NCBI RefSeq assembly: GCF_017355405.1
Contig: NZ_CP061177.1
Location: 1,967,001-2,031,000 of the forward strand
Direction: 5' to 3'
Source of the DNA: Roseomonas haemaphysalidis
GTDB taxonomy: Bacteria; Pseudomonadota; Alphaproteobacteria; Acetobacterales; Acetobacteraceae
DNA: 64,000 bases
How positions within the stretch are numbered: the stretch's first letter is position 1; each line of letters opens with the position of its first letter. Below, piece by piece: positions 46,476-55,202 of the stretch. The notes beneath the pieces are model-generated. The model was not told the origin of the DNA and searched no databases. It was given only the letters and a program-made list of their open reading frames with translations. The translations under genes and the position numbers were made by a program.

Positions 46476-48103
46476 TCAACCTGTCCCGCCGCGCCCTGCT
46501 GGGCGCGGGCGCCGGCGCCGCCCTGCTGCCGCGCTTCGCCATCGCGCAAGCCGACAACCGGCCGACCATCAGCATCGCCGTGCAGAAGATCAGCAACTCC
46601 AACACGCTGGAAGTGCTGCGCGAGCAGTCCAACGTAGGCGAGCGGATCTTCTTTTCCTCGCTGTGGGAAGGCCTGATCGGCCGCGCCTGGCTGGACGAGC
46701 TGAAGGAAGTGCCGCTGCTGGCCACCGAATGGCGGCGCATCAGCGACAGCGTGATCGAGCTGAAGCTGCGCCCCGGCGTGAAGTTCCACAACGGCGACGA
46801 GATGACGGCCGAGGACGTGGCCTTCTCCTTCGGCTCGTCGCGCATGTTCGGCGACACGCCGGCCACCGCCCAGGGCCGCACCATTCCGGTGCGCGGCGAC
46901 GCCATCCCGACCCGCGCGGGGCGCGAGCTGCCGGCCGAGATCCCGGCCGTGGCGCGCCGCTCCTGGCCGGCGCTGGAGCGGGTGGAGGTGGTGGACCAGT
47001 ACACGGTCCGTTTCCACAACGCGACGCCGGACGTGACGCTGGAAGGCCGCCTCGCGCGCTATGGCAGCGAGATCATGAGCCGCCGCGCCTATACCGAGGC
47101 GCCGACCTGGTTCGACTGGGCGCGCAAGCCGGTGACCACCGGCCCCTACAAGGTGGTGGAGTTCCGCCCGGACCAGATGCTGGTGCTGGACGCGCATGAC
47201 GAGTACTGGGGCGGCCGCCCGCCCATCAAGCGCATCCGCTTTCTGGAGGTGCCGGAGGTCTCGGCCCGCATCAACGCGCTCCGCTCGGGCGAGGTGCAGT
47301 TCGCCTGCGACATCCCGCCCGACCAGATCCCGGGCATCGAAAGCAACGCGGCCTACGAGGTGCAGGGCGGCACCATCCTGAACCACCGCCTCAGCATCTT
47401 CGACAAGAACTTCCCGGCGCTGGCCGATGCGCGCGTGCGCCGCGCCTTCACCCACGCGATCGACCGCCAGATGATCGTGGACAGCCTGTGGAGCGGCCGC
47501 ACCGTGGTGCCCAAGGGCCTGCAGTGGGACTACTACGGCGACATGTTCGTCAGCGACTGGTCGGTGCCGAAATACGACCCGGCCGAGGCGAAGCGCCTGC
47601 TCAAGGAAGCCGGCTACAAGGGCGACCCGATCCCCTACCGCCTGCTGAACAACTACTACACCAACCAGACGCCCACGGCGCAGGTGCTGGTGGAGATGTG
47701 GAACCAGGTGGGCCTCAACGTCCAGATCGAGATGAAGGAGAACTGGACGCAGATCCTGGAGCGCAGCCCGGGCCGCGCGGTGCGCGACTGGTCCAACTCC
47801 GCGCCGTTCAACGACCCCGTCTCCTCGCTGGTGGCGCAGCACGGGCCGAACGGCCAGCAGCAGCAGGTCGGCGAATACAGCAACGACGAGCTGAACCGGC
47901 TGTGCACCGAGCTGGAAACCAGCACCGACCGCCCGCGCCGCAAGCAGGTGTTCCGCCGGCTGCTGGAGATCGCGGAGCGCGAGGACCCGGCCTACACGGT
48001 GCTGCACCAGAACGCGACCTTCACCGCCAAGCGCCGCGACATCCGCTGGCGGGCGGCGCCGGCCTTTGCCATGGACTTCCGCAGCGGCAACTGGGGCGGC
48101 TGA
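46472..48103 (+). CDS. periplasmic binding protein of peptide-type ABC importer, Pho-box operon
   Basis: The 543-residue protein has a leader with SRRALLGAG, ending FAIAQ near residue 26, and the family-5 fold: LRPGVKFHNGDEMTAEDVAFSF, TTGPYKVVEFRPDQMLVL, RINALRSGEVQFA, VRRAFTHAIDRQMIVDSLW and YDPAEAKRLLKEAGYKG. It binds the ligand for the importer encoded by the next four genes. Its start is inside the phosphodiesterase stop, so the ligand is probably that enzyme's substrate: an organic phosphodiester or phosphonate ester. AccA of Agrobacterium, which binds the phosphodiester opine agrocinopine, shows that this family can take such ligands. Confidence 0.9.
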   Translation: MINLSRRALLGAGAGAALLPRFAIAQADNRPTISIAVQKISNSNTLEVLREQSNVGERIFFSSLWEGLIGRAWLDELKEVPLLATEWRRISDSVIELKLRPGVKFHNGDEMTAEDVAFSFGSSRMFGDTPATAQGRTIPVRGDAIPTRAGRELPAEIPAVARRSWPALERVEVVDQYTVRFHNATPDVTLEGRLARYGSEIMSRRAYTEAPTWFDWARKPVTTGPYKVVEFRPDQMLVLDAHDEYWGGRPPIKRIRFLEVPEVSARINALRSGEVQFACDIPPDQIPGIESNAAYEVQGGTILNHRLSIFDKNFPALADARVRRAFTHAIDRQMIVDSLWSGRTVVPKGLQWDYYGDMFVSDWSVPKYDPAEAKRLLKEAGYKGDPIPYRLLNNYYTNQTPTAQVLVEMWNQVGLNVQIEMKENWTQILERSPGRAVRDWSNSAPFNDPVSSLVAQHGPNGQQQQVGEYSNDELNRLCTELETSTDRPRRKQVFRRLLEIAEREDPAYTVLHQNATFTAKRRDIRWRAAPAFAMDFRSGNWGG

Positions 48104-48105
48104 GC

Positions 48106-49104
48106 ATGACCCGCGCCCCGCTGGTCGAGATCCGCGACCTGGCCGTGTCGTTCGACGGCGCGCCGGCGCTGCGCGGCATCTCGCTCGCCATCGGCAAGGG
48201 GGAAAGCCTCGGGCTGGTGGGGGAAAGCGGCTGCGGCAAGTCGGTGACGTGGCTGGCGGCGCTGGGCCTGCTGCCGGCCAAGGCGCGCGTGACCGGCAGC
48301 GTGCGGCTGGACGGCGAGGAGATCCTGCACGCGCCCGCCGCCACGCTGGACCGCGCGCGTGGCGGGCGCATCGCCATGATCTTCCAGGACCCCGCCAGCA
48401 GCCTGAACCCGGTGCACCGCATCGGCCGGCAGATCGTAGAATCCCTCAAGCTGCACCGAGGGCTGTCCGGTGATGCGGCGCGCGAGGAAGCCCGCCGCCT
48501 GCTGGACCAGGTGGGCATGCCCGACGCGCGGCGGCGGCTGGATGCCTATCCGCATGAGTTGTCCGGCGGGCAGAACCAGCGGGTGATGATCGCCATCGCG
48601 CTGGCCGGCCAGCCGGAGCTGCTGGTGGCGGACGAGCCGACCACGGCGCTGGACGTGACCATCCAGGCGCAGATCCTGCAACTGCTGTCCGACATCCGCC
48701 GCGACACCGGCATGGCGCTGGTCCTCATCTCGCACGACCTCGGCGTCATCGCCGAGACCTGCGACCGTGTGGCGGTGATGTATGCCGGCCGCATTGTCGA
48801 GGAAACGCGCACCGAGCGGTTGTTCGAGGCGCCGACCCACCCTTACGCCGAGGGGCTGATGGCCGCGCTGCCGCCGCTGCACGGCCCGCGCCGGCCGCTC
48901 GCCGCCATTCCCGGCGGCGTGCCGGAGCCCTGGGCCATGCCGCCCGGCTGCGCCTTCGCCCCCCGCTGCCCGCGCCGGGTGGCCGCCTGCGACGCCACCT
49001 GCCCGCCGCTGCTGCCGGTGGTGCCGGGGCACCGCGCCGCCTGCATCCGCCCCGGCAGCGCGCCGGTGCGGGCGCCGCTCTCGCCCCGGCTGCTGCCGGC
49101 ATGA
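48106..49104 (+). CDS. ABC importer ATPase subunit (DppD-like)
   Basis: The 332-residue protein has Walker [11 protein letters not shown]-loop FQDP, signature LSGGQNQRV, Walker [13 protein letters not shown] and the H-loop SHDLG. At the C-terminus is the cysteine-rich [14 protein letters not shown] oligopeptide-transporter extension, which in relatives binds an iron-sulphur cluster. It powers the Pho-box importer together with the following ATPase. It starts two bases after the binding-protein stop and overlaps the next gene by ATGA. Confidence 0.93.
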   Translation: MTRAPLVEIRDLAVSFDGAPALRGISLAIGKGESLGLVGESGCGKSVTWLAALGLLPAKARVTGSVRLDGEEILHAPAATLDRARGGRIAMIFQDPASSLNPVHRIGRQIVESLKLHRGLSGDAAREEARRLLDQVGMPDARRRLDAYPHELSGGQNQRVMIAIALAGQPELLVADEPTTALDVTIQAQILQLLSDIRRDTGMALVLISHDLGVIAETCDRVAVMYAGRIVEETRTERLFEAPTHPYAEGLMAALPPLHGPRRPLAAIPGGVPEPWAMPPGCAFAPRCPRRVAACDATCPPLLPVVPGHRAACIRPGSAPVRAPLSPRLLPA

Positions 49105-50093
49105 CGCCGCTGTTGCAGGCGCGCGGGCTGGTGCGCCGCTACGTGATGCGCCGCGGCCTGCTGGGCCGCGCCACGGAGGTGCGCGCGGTCGATGGCATCT
49201 CCCTGAACCTTTATCCCGGCCAGGTGCTGGGGCTGGTGGGCGAGTCCGGCTGCGGCAAGTCCACCACCGGCCGCATGGTGCTGGGGCTGGAGACGCCCGA
49301 CGCCGGCGACGTGACCTTCGAGGGCGCGGCCATGCCGCCCCCCGGCACCACCGAATGGCGCCGCCAGCGGGCGCGCATGCAGATGGTCTACCAGGACCCG
49401 CTGGGCGCGCTGGACCGCCGCCTGCCGGTGGCGGCGCAGATCGCCGAGCCGCTGGAGATCCACGGCCTCGGCGGCGCCACGGAGCGCGCCGCGCGGGTGG
49501 AGGCATTGCTGCGCCAGGTGGGCCTGCGCGGCGACCACGGCGCGCGCTACCCGCATGAGCTTTCCGGCGGCCAGCGGCAGCGCGCCGTGCTGGCGCGCGC
49601 CCTGGCGACCGACCCGGTGCTGCTGGTGTGCGACGAGCCGATCAGCGCGCTGGACGTGTCCATCCAGGCGCAGGTGATGAACCTGCTGGTGGAGCTGCAG
49701 CAAAGCCGCGGCATCGGCATGCTGTTCGTCAGCCACGACCTGCGCGCCGTGCGGCAGATGAGCCAGCGGGTGGCGGTGATGTATCTCGGCCGCATTGTCG
49801 AGGAAGGCGAGCCGGACGCCGTGCTGCACGACCCGGCGCACCCCTATGCGCAGGCGCTGGTCTCGGCCATCCCGGACCCGCAGCGGCGCGGCCACCGCAT
49901 CGTCTTGCAGGGCGACCCGCCGAACCCGGCGGCGCGCCCCAGCGGCTGCGCCTTCCACCCCCGCTGCGCCATGGCCACCGCCGTCTGCGCCCGGGAAACC
50001 CCGGTGCTGAAGCCGCGCGCCGCCGACGGCCGCCTGGTCGCCTGCCACGTGGTGCATGGCGAGGCCGGCGCCACTTTGCAAAGGGCCGCGTGA
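49101..50093 (+). CDS. ABC importer ATPase subunit (DppF-like)
   Basis: The 330-residue partner ATPase has Walker [11 protein letters not shown]-loop YQDPLGALD, signature LSGGQRQRAVLARAL, Walker B LLVCDEPISALD, SHDLRAVRQ and the C-terminal CAFHPRCAMATAVC oligopeptide-type extension. It overlaps the preceding ATPase by four bases, and its TGA is followed at once by the permease ATG at 50094. The pair forms the heterodimeric motor of the importer. Confidence 0.93.
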   Translation: MTPLLQARGLVRRYVMRRGLLGRATEVRAVDGISLNLYPGQVLGLVGESGCGKSTTGRMVLGLETPDAGDVTFEGAAMPPPGTTEWRRQRARMQMVYQDPLGALDRRLPVAAQIAEPLEIHGLGGATERAARVEALLRQVGLRGDHGARYPHELSGGQRQRAVLARALATDPVLLVCDEPISALDVSIQAQVMNLLVELQQSRGIGMLFVSHDLRAVRQMSQRVAVMYLGRIVEEGEPDAVLHDPAHPYAQALVSAIPDPQRRGHRIVLQGDPPNPAARPSGCAFHPRCAMATAVCARETPVLKPRAADGRLVACHVVHGEAGATLQRAA

Positions 50094-51023
50094 ATGCTGC
50101 GCTTTCTCGGCACGCGCCTGGCGCGCGCCCTGCTGACCCTGGTGCTGGTCGTCACCTTCGCTTTCGTGGTGCTGCGGCTGTCGGGCGACCCGGCGCTGCT
50201 GATCATGTCCGCCGACGCGCCGCCCGAGGCCATCGCCGCTTTTCGCCGGGCCTGGGGGCTGGATGACCCGATCTGGGTGCAATACCTCAACTACTTCGGT
50301 GCCATATTCCACGGCGACCTCGGCCGCTCCATGCGCGACGGGCGCGACGCGATCGACCTGGTGGCCGAGCGCATTCCGGCCACGCTGGCGCTGACCATCC
50401 CGGCGCTGGTCATCAAGATCGGCCTCGGCATCCCCGCCGGCGTGCAGGCGGCGCTGCACCGCAATTCCTGGGTGGACCGGCTGGTGATGTTCCTGGCCGT
50501 CGCGGGCTTCACCGTGCCGTCCTTCGTGCTGGGGCTCTTGCTGGTGCTGGTCTTCGCGGTGCAACTCGGCTGGCTGCCGTCCGGCGGCCAGGAAGGCTGG
50601 CGGCACGCCATCCTGCCCATCGTCACCATGGGCATGGGGGGTGCCGCCGTGCTGGCGCGCTTCACGCGCTCCGCGATGCTGGAAGTGCTGGGCCAGCCCT
50701 ACATGCGCACGGCGCTCGCCAAGGGCGTGCCCTGGCATGTCGCGGTGCGGCGCCACGCGCTGCCCAACGCCGCCATCCCGACCGTCACCATCGTCGGCTT
50801 CATGGTGGGCAGCCTGCTGGCGGGCGCGGTGGTGGTGGAAAGCGTGTTTTCCTGGCCGGGCGTCGGGCGGCTGCTGGTGGTGGCCGTGGCCAACCGGGAC
50901 CTCGCCGTCGTGCAGTGCATCCTGCTGCTGGTGGCGGCCACCATGGTCGCCGCGAATTTGGTGGTGGACCTGCTGTACGGCGTGCTCGACCCGCGCCTGC
51001 GCGTTTCGACGGCAAAGGCCTGA
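50094..51023 (+). CDS. ABC importer permease (DppB-like)
   Basis: The 309-residue inner-membrane protein starts FLGTRLARALLTLVLVVTFAFVVLRLSGDP, as DppB/OppB proteins do, and has about six hydrophobic helices. The cytoplasmic coupling segment YMRTALAKGVPWHVAVRRHALPNA is the permease EAA-like loop that meets the ATPases. It forms half of the transmembrane channel of the Pho-box operon. Confidence 0.92.
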   Translation: MLRFLGTRLARALLTLVLVVTFAFVVLRLSGDPALLIMSADAPPEAIAAFRRAWGLDDPIWVQYLNYFGAIFHGDLGRSMRDGRDAIDLVAERIPATLALTIPALVIKIGLGIPAGVQAALHRNSWVDRLVMFLAVAGFTVPSFVLGLLLVLVFAVQLGWLPSGGQEGWRHAILPIVTMGMGGAAVLARFTRSAMLEVLGQPYMRTALAKGVPWHVAVRRHALPNAAIPTVTIVGFMVGSLLAGAVVVESVFSWPGVGRLLVVAVANRDLAVVQCILLLVAATMVAANLVVDLLYGVLDPRLRVSTAKA

Positions 51024-51026
51024 AGC

Positions 51027-51908
51027 ATGTCCGACCTCGCCCTGTCCGCCGAGCCCGCCGTCGCCGCGCCCCCGCGCCGCAAGCGCGCCGGCATCCCGCC
51101 CGCCATCATGCTCGCCTTGCTGTGGGTGGCGCTGATGCTGTTCGTGGCGCTGGCGGCGGACCTGATCCGGCCCTTTCCCTACACCGCGCTGGACCTGCGC
51201 AACCGCCTGGCGCCGCCGGTCTTCATGGGCGGCCCCTGGCTGCACCCGCTGGGCACGGACGAGCTGGGGCGGGACGTGTTGTCGCGCCTGATCGCCTCCA
51301 TCCGCATGTCGCTGCTGATCGCCTTCGGCGCCACCATCATTGCCGCCGTGCTGGGCACCGTGCTGGGCTTTCTGGCCGCCCATTTCCGCGGCATTGTCGA
51401 GCAGGCGGTGATGGCGCTGGTGGACTTCCAGGCGGCCATGCCCTTTCTGATCCTGGCGCTGTCGGTGCTGGCCTTCTTCGGCAACTCGCTGACGCTGTTC
51501 ATCTGCCTGCTCGGCCTGCACGGCTGGGAACGCTATGCCCGCATCGCGCGCGGGCTGGCCATCAGCGCCGGCGCGCAGGGCTACGCGGCGGCGGTGCAGC
51601 AGCTCGGTGCCTCGCCCTGGCGGGTGTATGGGCGGCACGTCCTGCCGAACATTGCCTCGACGCTGATCGTCTCGATGACACTGGCCTTTCCCGAGATCAT
51701 CCTGCTGGAAAGCGGGCTGTCCTTCCTCGGCCTCGGCGTGCAGCCGCCGTCCACCTCGCTCGGCAACATGGTGGGCTACGGGCGGGAATACCTGACGCGG
51801 GCGCCATGGATCCTGCTGGCGCCATCCACCATCATCGTCCTGACGACGCTGTCCATCTCGCTCCTGGGCGACTGGCTGCGTGACCGGCTGGACCCGACGC
51901 TGCGGTGA
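51027..51908 (+). CDS. ABC importer permease (DppC-like)
   Basis: The 293-residue membrane protein is the second permease. It has a cytoplasmic lead, a first helix around PPAIMLALLWVALMLFVALAADLI, the DppC block HPLGTDELGRDVLSRLI, and the coupling loop with GYAAAVQQLGASPWRVYGRHVLPN. It ends the five-gene importer and the Pho-box operon; a strong hairpin follows. Confidence 0.92.
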   Translation: MSDLALSAEPAVAAPPRRKRAGIPPAIMLALLWVALMLFVALAADLIRPFPYTALDLRNRLAPPVFMGGPWLHPLGTDELGRDVLSRLIASIRMSLLIAFGATIIAAVLGTVLGFLAAHFRGIVEQAVMALVDFQAAMPFLILALSVLAFFGNSLTLFICLLGLHGWERYARIARGLAISAGAQGYAAAVQQLGASPWRVYGRHVLPNIASTLIVSMTLAFPEIILLESGLSFLGLGVQPPSTSLGNMVGYGREYLTRAPWILLAPSTIIVLTTLSISLLGDWLRDRLDPTLR

Positions 51909-51916
51909 GGGGGTAA

Positions 51917-51944
51917 GGGCCGGGGGAAGGAATTCCCCCGGCCC
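51917..51944. terminator. 12-bp perfect hairpin between convergent operons
   Basis: GGGCCGGGGGAA (51917-51928) and TTCCCCCGGCCC (51933-51944) pair perfectly around a GGAA tetraloop, nine bases after the importer's last stop. There is no T run. A second G/C-rich hairpin (about 51966-51985) follows just before the end of the Bug receptor gene, so the region probably stops transcription from both sides. Confidence 0.6.
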
Positions 51945-51993
51945 CTGAGAAATGGAAGAAGGGGCCCGGGGAAGTCCTTCCCCGGCCTTGCCT

Positions 51994-52962
51994 TCAATCC
52001 GCCTGCACCTTCCCGTCCCGCACCACCTGTCCCCACTTCTCGATCTCGGCCGTCAGGAACTCGCGAAAGCGTTCGGGGGTGGAGGGCATGGGGGTGGAGC
52101 CCTCGGTCGTCAGCCGCTCGCGCATCGCGGGCAGGGCGAGGGCCTTGCCGATCTCGGCGTTGAGCTTCGTGACGACGGCGGCGGGCATGCTGGCGGGGCC
52201 GACCACGCCGGTCCAGTTCACCGCCTCGAAGCCCGGGTAGCCGGATTCCGCGATGCTCGGCACTTCCGGCAGGCTGGGCAGCCGGTCCAGGGAGGTGACG
52301 GCCAGCGCGCGCATGTCACCGGAATCCAGCATGCCGCGCACGGCCAGCGGGTTGGCGGAATAGATCTGGATGCGGTCCGCCATCAGGTCGGTCATCACCT
52401 GCCCGGCGCCGCGATAGGGCACGATGACGATGTCGATCTCCGCGCGGCGGACGAACATCTCGACCGACAGGTGCCCCACCGTGCCGCTGCCGGGGTGGCC
52501 GGCGGTCAGCGCGCCCGGGCGGGCCTTGGCGGTGCGCACCAGGTCCGACAGCGTCTTCATGGGCGAGGCCTTGGCGACCACCAGCACGTTGGGCTGCGAG
52601 GCCACCAGCGAGATCAACGAAAGGTCACGCAGCGGCTGGTAGGGGATGGTGGGGTAGAGCGTCGGGTTGATGGCGAGGTTGGAGGTCTGCCCCAGCCCGA
52701 TGGTGTGCCCGTCCCGCGCCGTGGCCACGGCGTCGATGCCGATGTTGCCGCCGGCGCCGGGGCGGTTCTCCACCACCACGTTCCAGCCGGTGTTGGCGGT
52801 CAGGCGCTGCGCCAGCTCGCGCGCCACCACGTCGGTGCCGCCGGCGGGCGGGTAGGGGACGATCATGCGCAGCGGCCGGTCGGGCCAGGCGGCCTCGGCC
52901 TGGGCCAGGCGGGGCAGGACAGGCAGCAGCGCGGCGGCCTGCAGCAGGGTACGGCGGTTCAT
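51994..52962 (-). CDS. Bug-family tripartite tricarboxylate receptor protein
   Basis: The 322-residue periplasmic protein has an RRTLLQAA leader ending RLAQA, then the Bug/TctC fold: WPDRPLRMIVPYPPAGGTDVVAREL, VENRPGAGGNIGIDAVA, SNLAINPTLYPTIPY and VPSIAESGYPGFEAV. These proteins bind carboxylates for TctAB carriers or act as sensors. No tctAB genes are near. It is the last gene of the set HMG-CoA-lyase-like, CoA transferase, Bug, so its ligand is probably the acid that those enzymes activate and cleave. Confidence 0.9.
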   Translation of the reverse strand: MNRRTLLQAAALLPVLPRLAQAEAAWPDRPLRMIVPYPPAGGTDVVARELAQRLTANTGWNVVVENRPGAGGNIGIDAVATARDGHTIGLGQTSNLAINPTLYPTIPYQPLRDLSLISLVASQPNVLVVAKASPMKTLSDLVRTAKARPGALTAGHPGSGTVGHLSVEMFVRRAEIDIVIVPYRGAGQVMTDLMADRIQIYSANPLAVRGMLDSGDMRALAVTSLDRLPSLPEVPSIAESGYPGFEAVNWTGVVGPASMPAAVVTKLNAEIGKALALPAMRERLTTEGSTPMPSTPERFREFLTAEIEKWGQVVRDGKVQAD

Positions 52963-53000
52963 GGCGTTTCCTCGGGCCACCTCGGGGGCGGCCTCTTGTT

Positions 53001-54146
53001 TCAGTTCGGCAGGGTTGCGCGCAGCTGGGACAGGATCTCGTCCGTGTGCTGGCCGGGCGCGGGGAGGTCGGACCGCACGCCGAGCCGCTCCGCCCCGAAC
53101 TGCACGGGCAGGGCGGGGACGCTGGTGGCGGTGCCGTCCGGCAGGGTCAGCGGCAGCAGCCCGCCATTGGCCCGCAGGTGCGGGTCCTCGAACAGATCGC
53201 CGGGCTGGTTGATGCGGGCAAAGGGCAGCCCGGCCTTCTCGCACAGCGCTTCCAGCTCGGCGGCGCTGCGCCGGCCGAGCAGTGACTGCACCAGCGGGAT
53301 CAGCGTGTCGCGCCCCTGGGCGCGCAGCGTGTTGCTGCCCCATTCGGGACCGAGCAGCGACGGCTCGCCCAGGGCGGCGGTGAAGATCTCCCACTGCCGC
53401 TCGGTGACGACGCCAATGAACAGGCTGATGCCGTCCGCCGCCTGGAACACGTCGTAGACGCCCCAGGCGCGCTTGCCGGCGGCCATGGAGGGCGGTGCCG
53501 CGCCGGTGATGGCCTGCTGCAGCATGTGGGTGGACACCAGAAAGGCGGCGTTCTCGAACAGCCCGGACTGCACGTATTGCCCGCGCCCCGTCTGCTCCCG
53601 GGCCCGCAGCGCCGCCAGGATGGCGATGGCGCCGAACATGCCGCCCATCATGTCGTTGACCGGCGCGCCGGCGCGCAGCGGGCGGCCGGGCGGACCGGTC
53701 ATGTAGGCGAGGCCGGACATCATCTGCACCACCTCGTCCAGCGCCGTGCGCTGCTCGTAGGGGCCGGACAGGAAGCCCTTCAGCGAGCAATACACCAGGC
53801 GCGGGTTGCGGGCGGAAAGCGCGTCAAAGCCGAGGCCCTTGGCTTCCAGCCCGCCGGGGCGGAAGTTCTCGATCACCACGTCGGCGGTGTCGCAAAGCTT
53901 CAGCAGCGTTTCCACGTCGGCCGGGTCGGCGGTGTCGAGCTGCACGGACTTCTTGTTGCGGCTGAAGGCGGCGAAGAAGCCGGTGCCGGAGGAGGTGAGG
54001 TAGCGCGTGCGGTCGCCGCGGCCGTGCGGCTCGATCTTGATGACCTCGGCGCCGAGGTCGGCCAGCACCAGCCCGCAGGTCGGGCCCATCACCATGTGGG
54101 AGAACTCGACGACGCGGATGCCCGCCAGCGGCAGGGCCGCGCTCAT
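53001..54146 (-). CDS. CaiB/BaiF-type (class III) CoA transferase
   Basis: The 381-residue enzyme moves CoA between acyl groups. It starts LAGIRVVEFSHMVMGPTCGLVLADLGAEVIKIE, has NKKSVQLD, VVIENFRPGGLEAKGLGFDAL and the catalytic aspartate D165 in APVNDMMGGMFG, all standard for the family. It overlaps the lyase gene by four bases. Together they would form a CoA thioester of a 3-hydroxy-3-methyl acid and cleave it. Confidence 0.9.
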   Translation of the reverse strand: MSAALPLAGIRVVEFSHMVMGPTCGLVLADLGAEVIKIEPHGRGDRTRYLTSSGTGFFAAFSRNKKSVQLDTADPADVETLLKLCDTADVVIENFRPGGLEAKGLGFDALSARNPRLVYCSLKGFLSGPYEQRTALDEVVQMMSGLAYMTGPPGRPLRAGAPVNDMMGGMFGAIAILAALRAREQTGRGQYVQSGLFENAAFLVSTHMLQQAITGAAPPSMAAGKRAWGVYDVFQAADGISLFIGVVTERQWEIFTAALGEPSLLGPEWGSNTLRAQGRDTLIPLVQSLLGRRSAAELEALCEKAGLPFARINQPGDLFEDPHLRANGGLLPLTLPDGTATSVPALPVQFGAERLGVRSDLPAPGQHTDEILSQLRATLPN

Positions 54147-55117
54147 GCCGCGCGCTCCGTGCGGGTGGCGCGCCCGGTACCCTCGGGCACCGCGCCGCGC
54201 GTGGCGTAGGAAAAGCCCTTCTCGGTGCCGACATCGGGGATGTGGCCGTAGAGCGCCTCGCCCGGCAGCGCTTCCGCCAGCACCGCGCGCGCCTCGGCCA
54301 GCTTGGCGAGGTCGATGCCGGTGTCGAGGCCCATCGCTTCCAGCATCCAGACCAGGTCCTCGGTGACGATGTTGCCGGTGGCGCCCGGGGAATAGGGGCA
54401 GCCGCCGATGCCGCCCTGCGAGGAGTCGAAGGTGGAAACGCCGACTTCCAGCGCCGCCACCACATTGGCCAGCCCCTGGCCGCGCGTGTTGTGCAGGTGG
54501 GCGCCGCCGGCCTTGCCGCCGAGCTCGGCGTGCAGCCGGGTGAACAGCCGCTTCACCTGCGCCGGGTTGGCGTAGCCGACGCCGTCCGACAGCCCGACGC
54601 TTTCGGCCCCTTGCGCCGCGAGGCGCACCGCGATGTCGATCACCCGGTCCTCCGGCACCGCGCCCTCGATGGTGCAGCCGAAGGCGGTGGACACGCCGAC
54701 CTCGATCTCCGGCCGCGCGCCCTCGGGCAGGCCGTTCCGCCAAGCCATGATCTCGCCGATCTGCGCGATGGCGTCGTCGGTGCCTTTGCCGACATTGGCA
54801 CGGCTGTGGGAATCGCTGGCCGAGACGGGGATGGTGATCTTGTGCGCGCCCGCCGCCGCCGCGCGCTGCGCGCCCAGGAGGTTCGGCGCCAGCGCCAGCA
54901 CGGTGATGCCGGGGATGCGGAGCGCCGCCGCCACCACCTCCGCCGCATCCGCCATCTGCGGCAGGCGCTTCGGGTTGACGAAGGAGCCGACCTCGATCTC
55001 CCGGAGCCCGGCCGCGGCCAGCGCCTGGATCCAGCGGATCTTGGCGGCCGTCGGCATGGTGCGGTGGATGGATTGCAGCCCGTCGCGCGGGCCGACTTCG
55101 CTGACCAGGACGGCCAT
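54143..55117 (-). CDS. HMG-CoA lyase-like enzyme
   Basis: The 324-residue TIM-barrel enzyme has EVGPRDGLQ with R11-D12, IEVGSFVNPK, FGCTIEGAVP, HLHNTRGQG with H207/H209, and the mobile-loop cysteine C240 in GGIGGCPYSPGATGN, matching 3-hydroxy-3-methylglutaryl-CoA lyases. It should split an HMG-CoA- or citramalyl-CoA-like thioester into two smaller units. It is the first gene of the operon with the CoA transferase and Bug receptor, and faces an IclR regulator across an AT-rich operator region. Confidence 0.88.
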   Translation of the reverse strand: MAVLVSEVGPRDGLQSIHRTMPTAAKIRWIQALAAAGLREIEVGSFVNPKRLPQMADAAEVVAAALRIPGITVLALAPNLLGAQRAAAAGAHKITIPVSASDSHSRANVGKGTDDAIAQIGEIMAWRNGLPEGARPEIEVGVSTAFGCTIEGAVPEDRVIDIAVRLAAQGAESVGLSDGVGYANPAQVKRLFTRLHAELGGKAGGAHLHNTRGQGLANVVAALEVGVSTFDSSQGGIGGCPYSPGATGNIVTEDLVWMLEAMGLDTGIDLAKLAEARAVLAEALPGEALYGHIPDVGTEKGFSYATRGAVPEGTGRATRTERAA

Positions 55118-55130
55118 GGGCGCGCCTCCT

Positions 55131-55175
55131 ATTTTCTATTGTGCAGAAATTATTTCTTCTGTTAGGAAATATACG
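55131..55175. promoter_or_regulatory. AT-rich operator/promoter region between lyase operon and iclR
   Basis: This short AT-rich island in GC-rich surroundings holds alternating TTTCT and AGAAA blocks: TTTCT at 55133-55137, AGAAA at 55145-55149, TTTCT at 55153-55157, then GGAAA at 55165-55169. AGAAA-TTA-TTTCT is a perfect inverted repeat. It lies between divergent genes, as expected for the binding site of the IclR regulator and both promoters. Confidence 0.6.
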
Positions 55176-55202
55176 AAACGGCCAGCCACAGGGTCAAGCA
55201 CC

